Program-made: the position numbers and the translations under genes
The notes under the pieces: model-generated
Told to the model about the DNA's origin: nothing
The model's database searches: none
What the model saw: the letters and a program-made list of their open reading frames with translations, nothing else
Shown: positions 34,001 to 42,019 of the stretch, in pieces
Numbering within the stretch: position 1 is the first letter of the stretch
Layout of the letters: each line of letters begins with the position of its first letter
Origin: Poronia punctata
Lineage: Eukaryota; Ascomycota; Sordariomycetes; Xylariales; Xylariaceae
Length of the DNA stretch: 42,019 nucleotides
Assembly: GCA_022579005.1 (NCBI GenBank)
Contig: MU401732.1
Coordinates: 521 to 42,539, forward strand
Direction: 5' to 3'

Positions 34001-35596
34001 AGCCTCGTTATAGATCACTGTGAGCTCTCTGCCCCAGTAAAGTGCTGCGGGATGAGGGCTGCCCATCACCAAGTTGGCGGTTGTACGTAGTTCTGGAGGC
34101 CAATACTCGATAGGCCCCAAGGGTGTAGATGCCCAATCCGTCGTACGGGCGAATCGAATATGCTTAGGTAGATCAGGGGTTAGGGGAATACGAGTCCAGT
34201 CAAATGAGGGCCGGGGCAAGGCCGCAAGAGCTGTAGGGATAAAATCGTGGGCTTCGCTGATTACCATCGGCTCACCCATTTCACCATCCATGTCGTGCCG
34301 AATCTGGTCCTCGCTACCTAGTTCACGGAGATGACCAAAATAATCGCCGTCTTCCTGAATCACGACATCACTAGGTGTTCGAGGCTGGGCAACAGGTGTT
34401 AGACCTCGTGTGGGCGAGTCGGTGCTTGCTTCGCGCTCCAGCGGGGGCTCAGGGGGGGTGCGCGAAAGGAACACGGCGCTGGTATTTGCGCTGACAAATC
34501 GAAACCGGGTTCTCAGCGTAGAACATGTCCACACTACGCCACCGTAGTGAAATGACGGCATGAGAGCCTCCCGATCCTCGGTGGTATTGCCAACACCTTT
34601 TACCCATGTTCTAAAACTGAGGAACTCTGTTTTCGCATCTTGATCGTCGTCGACATTCCCATACACTAGCTGTCGTATATTATCTGCCTCGTGAAGCGCA
34701 GGGTTCGCGTAGAGAATGGAAAACGGGCCGGTTGGCCTTTTATTGACGTTATTCGAGCTATCAACGATAAAGGTCGGGCGATCGTCGTGCTCCAGCAATT
34801 CTAGGATGCCAACACCCTGGAGGGCCTGTAAGCCAGGAATAGATGTTTGAGTATCCGGGCTTCGGTTGAACGTAGCAGCATCAATAGAGGTCCAGCTTCC
34901 GGGCGTGCTCGAGGACCCCCGGGGGCTTGCCGTGCTGACCGTGCCTCTAGCTAGCTTGAGAGTTGTCACCTCGGTGCCATCCCGCACCGACTTCAACATG
35001 GTCGTTGGGTCCAGCCCGGTGAAGCCTAACGGCCGAACGGGCGAGATCTTCTGTTTACGAGAGAAGAATAGAGGTGAGGTCAGGCCCTCTACAAGCTTCG
35101 GTGGTACAACAGGTTTTGTGAAGCCGCTGAGGTCGATCTTACGCGGGGGCGTTAGACGAACCCGCTGCTTCTTAGTCGGGGGCTCGTTTCTACCTTTCCC
35201 GTCGGTCTCAGTCGCTGGTGGTCGCTTCGGCCGCGACTGTTGAAGCTGATGTGTTTGTTGTCTAGCCGTAGCTATATGGCTCGCCCTCCAATCCTCCACT
35301 TCTAACGGATGACCGCTTTGATTAATGCGATTTTGTATATCGGCGTCAGATGAAACGGGTACTAAACCATAATGACCAATATCCGTCGCGAAATCCCCAA
35401 GGCTTCCCGTCTTGGGCGGATTCGCATCGGTAGCGAGCGTGAATCGGGTGTGCCGAGGGACAATAGCGAGAGTATGCGTGGGCGATAAAGGCTCGGACGT
35501 GAGCTTATTGTCGGTTTGGTCGAGGGGAGGTATTGACGATATATTTGCCAATCTATCTGGAGAATCAGGTTCTGCGTATTGTGGTACTTGAGTCAT
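31082..35596 (-). CDS. Hybrid histidine kinase with PAS, HisKA, HATPase and receiver domains
   Basis: This is a sensor of the fungal multistep phosphorelay, signalling to an HPt protein. Exons: 35596-31268 and 31183-31082, with an 84-base GTAAGT...TTTAG intron, phase 0; 1476 residues. The second exon completes the receiver: KAAGV joins DDVISKPFRIPELIPRIEQL, including the conserved Lys. The N-terminal ~480 residues are largely disordered (KRPPATETDGKGRNEPPTKK). From about 490 comes DWASTPLGPIEYWPPEL, a motif seen before PAS-like sensor domains, then a GAF-like stretch. A PAS domain starts near 855 (FTRMAEFAPVGMFIADPRG). The phospho-accepting His1002 is in TSHEMRNPLS, the N-box LINLMTNAIKFT near 1135, and DTGRGL and GGSGLGLFIS near 1235. 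The receiver has Asp1393 in ILMDLEMPVMDG. No transmembrane segment is seen, so it is cytosolic. I do not assign a fungal kinase group. Confidence 0.95.
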
Positions 35597-38500
35597 GAAG
35601 TTGTCTTCGTTAGATTTATAGTTCGATAACCAGTATGTAGCTTCTAGCTGTCAGCTACAAAACCCAAGCCTAAGCCCAAGCAAAATCCTATTAGACGGCT
35701 CTGGGTGAGGTTGAAGAGACCAAGTATCTGTCTGTCTGTAGCTGTGGCCATTGACAGATGCGAGATACAGATTTCCGACACCAGGGACCGAGTAATCAAC
35801 AGCGATGTGAACCCTTGAAACAGGCTGCAGACCGAGCAGTCCTCTGTTACTATCGTGGGAATTCCGTTAGGTGGGCAGTGGAAATGATCGCTCGGGGTCT
35901 AGCCACTTTTTTTCCCCGCCGAAAAACCTGTGGAGAGAGGAGATGTGCGAGACTACTGTGGGTGATTTCGGCTCGCTTTAGTGTCCTTAAGGTAGTTCAC
36001 TTGTCGACTGACTGACCCTTTTTGCTCGGCATTCGTTCGACTACAAGGTGACAAGGAATGTCTAGACACAGTTTTGACAGGAGAACGCCGGCCTGCTGTC
36101 TATAATTTGGTAGTGAACTTATGGCGCAAGGTGTGCCCTAATCGCCTGGGGAATAGAGAATATAGGTATGGTAAGGCCGAGCGAGAGATGGTAGCCAGAT
36201 GCCTACAGAACATAAGTAAATTCGCAACAGAGCCAAGGGCGAAAAAGTGGATATACCAAATGCCTAACAGGTAGTAACCAACTAAACCAGGTGCCTGTCA
36301 GCCGACAAATGTACGCTATCGATGGTTAAAGAGGTGTGATGCCCGGGAGGTACCTGCCTACTCCTAGTCTAGATGGTAGGCAACCTCATTGTTCACCTAT
36401 GATGTGGAGCTGTGGAGGGGAAGAGTGGATTCAAAGTTTTGGTATACATATAGGTACCGGTAGTAGGCAAGTATATACGAGTACTTGTATGTGCAGGTAG
36501 GTAGGTACGAGCAAGCTGTGCCGTTGTGTGTTGTATGTTATATGTTATATGTTTCTATACGTATCTCATACTATTGTGCATGCTTGACTATCTACCTCTA
36601 ATACGTTATGTGCTTATGTGCGTATGTGCGACATACCTAGGTTACTATAAAGTTGGAAGGTTTGGAAGTAAATATGTAGACTAGACCACCTTTTGTAGAC
36701 TGATGGAGTCTGACTAGGTAGGTATTTCACCAACCTTTCAAAAGGTAAGATATGAAACAAAACGCGTGCTCGTAGGACTGTTGCGATGAGATGGTCTCGT
36801 AGGATGGTTTTAGAGGGCAAAAGATGGTAAAAGTGCAAGTAGAAGCTACCAAACCCAGAGTTCGAGGGAAGGCAGGTAAGACGTATGATCTGAAGAATAG
36901 GTCTACCAAACATATGCGATGCCTCTACCTATCTCTTCTGCAACCAAACAATGCTTCGATACCATAATACCATCTACTCGACGGCTACTACAAGTAGGCA
37001 TCGGTGGCATACGCACCTATGTGCAGGTAGGTAATCTGCGCCTATTCTGACATTCTACACAGTTATCGAGTGTTCCTCACATACAACTCAAGTACCCATG
37101 CAGCCATGTACATCTTGCATTTAAATCGAAACAAATACGGCCAGGGGTGTGCAGGACACTGTGTGTTCCTAGACTGGCCAGACCTAACACAGACACATAG
37201 ACCCCATCGACCAAGTTGTAGATCCCTGTCAGAAAGAAGCAGTGCGGATACTAGCAGGAGGGCCGACTGTTTACAGAAAGCTAAAACGCAGATCGCTGCT
37301 CAGTCAGACAGGTGGGTGGGGCTATCGTTCGTTGATCGTCAAGAATCGACCCCCAACTTGGGTTCGACGCATTCCGCGCTGTGGCTCCGTGTGGGGCCGT
37401 ATAACAAGCGAAAAGGCCTAACCAAGCCCCCAAGCAGCCAGATGCCAGCCAGCCAGCCCCAAGACTCGTTGAGTCCTTTTTTGCTCTTTTTCCGAAGCAA
37501 GGGGGGAAAATATATTCTGCAACCATTGGGAGTCCACGAGCAGAGAGGCACGCGTATGTAGTCATCTTCCTCGATCAACACATTCGTATGTGCAATCCGC
37601 CTGTCTCGCTGGACTAGGCGTGCTAGGTCCTAATTGGACCAACTCCATATTCCTTCATGAGGTCTGTCCACGATACCCAACATTTATAGATGCTCAATAT
37701 TTTTGTTAAGTGAGAGTCCACCTGCTAGGCTACGTGTTGTTCTGTACTCGTATGGGCTAAATTGGGGGTTACCTGCTTGTAGGTCTACAGGATATCATAT
37801 CAGAGAACACCAACCTCATAGCTTGCGCTACTGAACGCCTAGTGTGGGGGAAGGTGCGGAATCTACGAGTACAAGTAGTCCCTTAAAGGACACAACAGCG
37901 GGCAGAAGAGCGGGCTACTATGAAGGGAACTCCATTACAAGTACTTCTACGCGTACTCGTACAGAGTATTATTCTAATAAATATGAATATAACGGTTAGG
38001 CAGGCGTGGCAGGTTTCCTGCAGGTAACGGTTTGATAAGCGACTGAGGCATGTTCGCCTCGTCTTTCCACAACTGAGATCGGTGCTTATTACGAGTACGT
38101 GTACCCACCGTTAGGGTAAAATACGGCAGTGCCATAAACCGTTACTAACCATTCATCAAGTTCAAACAACCACCTACCTGCAAATAGCAAGCTTGAAACC
38201 GATTTGCCTTGGCATATCATTACAAGTAGAATCTGCAAGGACTTTTGGCTAGAACAGACAACAAACGGCCAGGTGCGCCGTAAGTACATCTCCTTGCATC
38301 TAAACTACGAGTAAAGAGAAATCAAATAGCATGCTCGGGAGTTTCGACTATTTCAGGTCAGTTATCACTGGTCATATGTTCAACGTCAATGTTTTGTTGG
38401 ACTGAGAGTACCTAATAATGCAAGCGGTGCCATCTAGTTCATACGAGTCCGTACCTATTTTGCCCAAAGACGTTATATACTCGTAGCTTATCTACTCGCT

Positions 38501-41330
38501 GTTACTCGATGGTTCATGCTACATAAAACGCCTACCACTACCATAGTAGGCATGTATATACGCTGCACGTAATCGGTACATAATATCAAAGAGAGGGGAA
38601 ATCACAAAAATCAAAAGATCTCCGACTTTTTTCGGCAAGCACGTGCGGCGCCATCCCATGATCCCAGCAATGGCATTTCTGCTTCTAGCCTTCTCCGGCT
38701 TGTGGAATCCTTATCTCAAAAACATTCTTTTATTAACCAAATCCCATCCTCACTTTCAAGGGCTACAGCCGGCCGGACGTGATATGAACTATTTACGTGT
38801 ATATACCGAAGGTCTAATAATGCCATTCGACTCTGTATAACAATACATCTGAGATGGTGAGCTCGTACTCGTACGGCAATTGTGTAGCAATTGCGGTATT
38901 CAGATCGTTTGCAGTTCTTTGCGACGAAGGAACGCCCTAGCTAAGGCCAGACCATACGCCGTGTGACACGAGCTGGTTGCACTGCCAGGGCGATCTCAAG
39001 AGTCTAGAGCAATCGATTTTGATACAAGGCGCGGGTACCTTCCCAAGTCTTTACTATCCACTCGGTACTTTGCACCGTGTTGACTTACTGTACGAGTACA
39101 CGTCGAAGAACATTTCTAGGGGCTGCAACTGCACCTTCTCTAGAGCCTGTCCACACATACGAGTACTATTACCAGCTATATCCGGACTCATTGGACAACC
39201 TTAACCTAGCAAATTTGCACGTATTTCTACTCGTACAAAACTCACGGCTACGAGTACACAAACACACATTAGCCAATTCATTGATGTACTCATAAATACC
39301 TTCTCTGACCTCGCGCACGACTTTTACGATGGTACAATATGTGTTCGGACTGGTGTTTCTACTAGTAGGTAGTTGATAAGACATAAAAAGCATGAGCCTC
39401 GATTACTAATCCAGGGCTATATTCTGTTCCACAACACGTGCATACTCACACTACTACCTCTACTGAGTAGAAATCCCACCTAATTTTGGCCTGCACACCT
39501 GGTACCTTTACGTATACGCTACATATGCCCAGGCCCCAGAGCCCAGAAGGCCGGGCAGTCCGGGTGAGGTCTCATGCCCTAACTTACATGCAAACGTACC
39601 TGGGTACAATACTTATGAGAACCTAAGGCACAAATTGTGCTGCTGCTGTTTCTTAAAGTTTAACATGGCTGCTCTGCCTGTGCCGAAAACTTCAAGTACC
39701 TAACCTAGCCAAATCTGCGATCCAATACAAACCCACTTGGCGAGCTTGTGTGCTTGTGTTGTCAAAACACGTGTCAACACGGTGTGCCCGGCCGAATCCG
39801 ACATATCCTACAACCCGGTGTAGAGTTAATCCGAGATGTATTTAACTCTACCGGCCCGAATATCACCAATATGAGTTCAACGCCAAGTTCAAAATATCAG
39901 TTAACAGCGCAACTGCCCGGGTCTGAGAGGGCGAGCGTTTTCTCCAGTCAAACAAAGTCGCGTTAGGAAGCGTAAAAGCCCATCCAGCTCAGTGTTGGGC
40001 TTCGGGCCCGGTTGTACCGCAGATAGCACCCGTCTATACCTGGCCCAACTGCTATGACCTAGTCTGGATACGCCCGCCTCTCGACGCGTTCCAGTATCAC
40101 GGACTAGCAAAGACTGATGAGAGTAGCGCCACTTCTAGCCAACTCGAGCCATGCCAGTTTTCAAAAGACCTGATTACTTCGTATACCTAGATAAGGTAAG
40201 ATTGGCCAGTTACCGCTGCTAATCTAGCAGATACGTCTACGCGTATACCGCTAGGTTTCCATGACTGGGCCCACACGTCACTTGTGCCGAAGGATGGAGT
40301 AGTCATCATACATATAAACTCACGGCGGCGACATGAAGCGCGCATAGGATAGACATCGACTGACGACGTATATGTCACAGGCGGATCTATGAAGGGACTG
40401 TAGTCTGCCTAGACGCAAAGACTCTACACAAGGCCTTGAAGGAAAAATGCCTCCATGTCTCTTAAACGAACAGCTAGGGTGAGGCTTAATTTCCATCCCG
40501 GCTATGCGGGTAGCTTTAGTCTTGCCAAGGCTAGATATACTCGATCGGTCTAGGGCACGTGTGCTGCAGCCATGTGCAGACGGCAATGTTTCTCGCAGGA
40601 GTCTCATTACCTGGTCCGCGGCGAACTCAGATGACTCTGATAATATCCGGTTAGGGAGACTTACACGACCACATACTGATATTTTCTTGCTACTAGAGGT
40701 AGCACCAGGTTTAGCCCTTACAACGAAAGCAAATGTATTATATACCCGGAGTGTCAAGCGTACATGCACTCTAAACTCTCTCTTCTCGGTTGTAGGAATT
40801 GAAGAGTCACCATAAAGCAAAGAGGGCTTTACACACTTCAAACACCAACACCGGATGACTAAAGCCTGCTAGCCGTTTATTAGGGCTCATCGCTGCTTCC
40901 TTCTCCCTATACATAACTTGTCTACCTGATGTTCGGTTGATATCCCAATCATGGCCTGTACAAGAAATGGAAGTTATCCGCCCTAGCTTACAAGTCGAGG
41001 CATTCATCTACTCGTAGGTTAGGGGTTTGACCGGTTTCAACATTCAAGCTTTTCAATGCGAGGGAGCGACAACTCAATGGTAACAACGTAGATATGTTGT
41101 ATATTCAATGTTCTGTAGAGAACAATATTTATAGTATCGAGATGCATGCGGCTCTCTTGACCATCAATTAATATAGAACCCCGAAATCGAGACTGGAGCA
41201 TTCCGAGTGGCCCGCTAATTATAGCCTTTAGGGTAACCTAAGAATTGGCAATTTGGTGGGGGTGGCGGACACCGGTACTTGTTAGAACTAGCAGAATGGC
41301 TAAATTGTATATATTAATTAATGTACGCGT
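35597..41330. other. Gene desert, about 5.7 kb
   Basis: I could support no gene here. Open frames of up to 173 codons exist (37070-37561 +, 40320-40841 -), but none shows recognisable motifs, splice-consistent extension or protein-like composition. The first few hundred bases are the histidine-kinase promoter. The region is rich in the TACTCGTA/TACGAGTA word (13 copies, 11 of them at 37745-39256) and in TAGGTA words. A GC-richer part (about 39520-40150) includes a GTTGGGC...GCCCAAC inverted pair (about 39993-40051). Confidence 0.55.
37745..39256. repeat. Cluster of 11 dispersed TACTCGTA/TACGAGTA words
   Basis: Copies start at 37745, 37864, 37954, 38090, 38306, 38478, 38866, 39091, 39158, 39228 and 39249, in both orientations. 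Several extend to the 10-mers GTACTCGTAC or GTACGAGTAC (37953, 38865 and 39090). Spacings are irregular, so this is not a tandem satellite. Confidence 0.8.
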
Positions 41331-42019
41331 AAAAAGGTAAAACTTCTTTTTTTTGCAAAATCTATATATACTAAATAAGTAAAGAAAAACTTTTTATAAA
41401 AAAACTTTTTTTTTTATAGTAATTTTTATTATAGCTATATAACTTTTATTATATAAGCATTATATTAATTTTTATTATCTTATAACTTATTAAATTTAAT
41501 ATACTTTTTTAAAATAAGCTAATATACTAGTTTATTTTATAGCTATAAATAATACTTTTATTTTATAGTATTATAGCTTTTATAATAATAGTTATAATGT
41601 TTTAAATTATTTTAATTTATTTTTTTAGTTTTTTTGCATTTTTATAATAATAAGCTAGTTAATTTTAATTTAAATAGCTTTAATATTAACTAAATTAATT
41701 TATTATAAAAAGCTTGCTTATTTATTTTATATTAAAAACTTTATAAAACTATTTATTATTATTAAATATATTAGTATATAAACTATTTAAAGCGTTTTAT
41801 TAATTACTTTTTAATATAATTAATAGTTATATATATTAACATGCTATAATTTTATTTTAAGTATTATAATATTTTTATTTACTAAACTAATAATTTACTA
41901 GTTATTATACTAAATAATAATATACTTTTATTTTAAATTAACGCTAAGCTTGTTAATAAGCTAGCTAATAAATATAGCTTTTTTTATAGCTTAAGCTAAT
42001 ATAAAAAGCTTAGCTTTAG
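41331..42019. repeat. AT-rich, RIP-like block running off the window
   Basis: The sequence becomes almost pure A/T: the 60-base lines at 41401 and 41461 hold 7 and 5 G+C. By eye, from 41401 on, C is followed by A only about three times but by T dozens of times. That is the depletion left by repeat-induced point mutation (CpA to TpA on both strands). It is probably a mutated transposon relic or AT-rich isochore edge. No protein remnant is readable. Confidence 0.75.

Noticed and set aside
37070..37561. Plus-strand 163-codon frame in the desert
   Set aside because: There is no domain, signal peptide or splice-consistent extension; the composition resembles translated non-coding DNA.
38643..38840. 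65-codon frame with a hydrophobic N-terminus (small secreted protein candidate)
   Set aside because: The hydrophobic stretch is short and the rest has no cysteine pattern or homology I can see. It is too weak to call.
40320..40841. Minus-strand 173-codon frame in the desert
   Set aside because: It is Arg/Ser-rich, has no recognisable motif, and an equally open frame overlaps it on the other strand. It is probably chance.
35597..42019. Telomere, tRNA or CRISPR signals near the right end
   Set aside because: I saw no TTAGGG array, no tRNA B-box with cloverleaf arms and no regularly spaced repeats. The 8-mer spacing is irregular.

Overview
The window looks like nuclear DNA of a filamentous ascomycete (Pezizomycotina, tentatively Sordariomycetes). 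Genes are split by short GT-AG introns of roughly 50-120 bases. The gene content is typical of such fungi: a Zn(II)2Cys6 transcription factor, a secreted GH115 glucuronidase, a kinesin-8, a UVRAG/Vps38-type protein and a large hybrid histidine kinase. The last 0.7 kb is extremely AT-rich and depleted in CpA/TpG, as expected of repeat-induced point mutation (RIP). I saw no tRNA, rRNA, CRISPR array or intact transposon.

Layout. 0-8 kb holds four genes: the 3' part of an IlvD/Edd-family dehydratase (+), a convergent Ldh2/malate-type dehydrogenase (-, 3 exons), an APH-type phosphotransferase-like protein (-, 2 exons) and a divergently transcribed Zn2Cys6 regulator (+, 5 exons). The dehydratase and dehydrogenase families both occur in sugar-acid catabolism, so this may be a small metabolic neighbourhood with its own regulator. 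8-13 kb holds an LMBD1-type nine-span membrane protein (+, intronless) and a four-exon GFA-domain zinc protein (+). 13-24 kb holds a secreted Ser/Thr-rich protein with internal repeats, a kinesin-8 and a GH115 alpha-glucuronidase, all on the minus strand. 25-36 kb holds the UVRAG/Vps38-like protein, an Old Yellow Enzyme of the YqjM type and the hybrid histidine kinase, again all minus.

From about 35.6 kb to 41.3 kb I could support no gene. This desert leads into the AT-rich block that continues past the window edge, so the right end looks like a gene-poor, repeat-derived compartment.

Most of the exon structures were rebuilt by hand from splice signals, reading-frame phase and conserved motifs. 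Where a junction is uncertain I say so. The most unusual non-genic signal is an 8-mer, TACTCGTA/TACGAGTA. I count 27 copies, about 1.3 are expected by chance, and 26 of the 27 lie outside coding sequence. Eleven of them fall within 1.5 kb of the desert (37.7-39.3 kb). A second recurring intergenic word family, TACCTA/TAGGTA, sometimes forms short hairpins.
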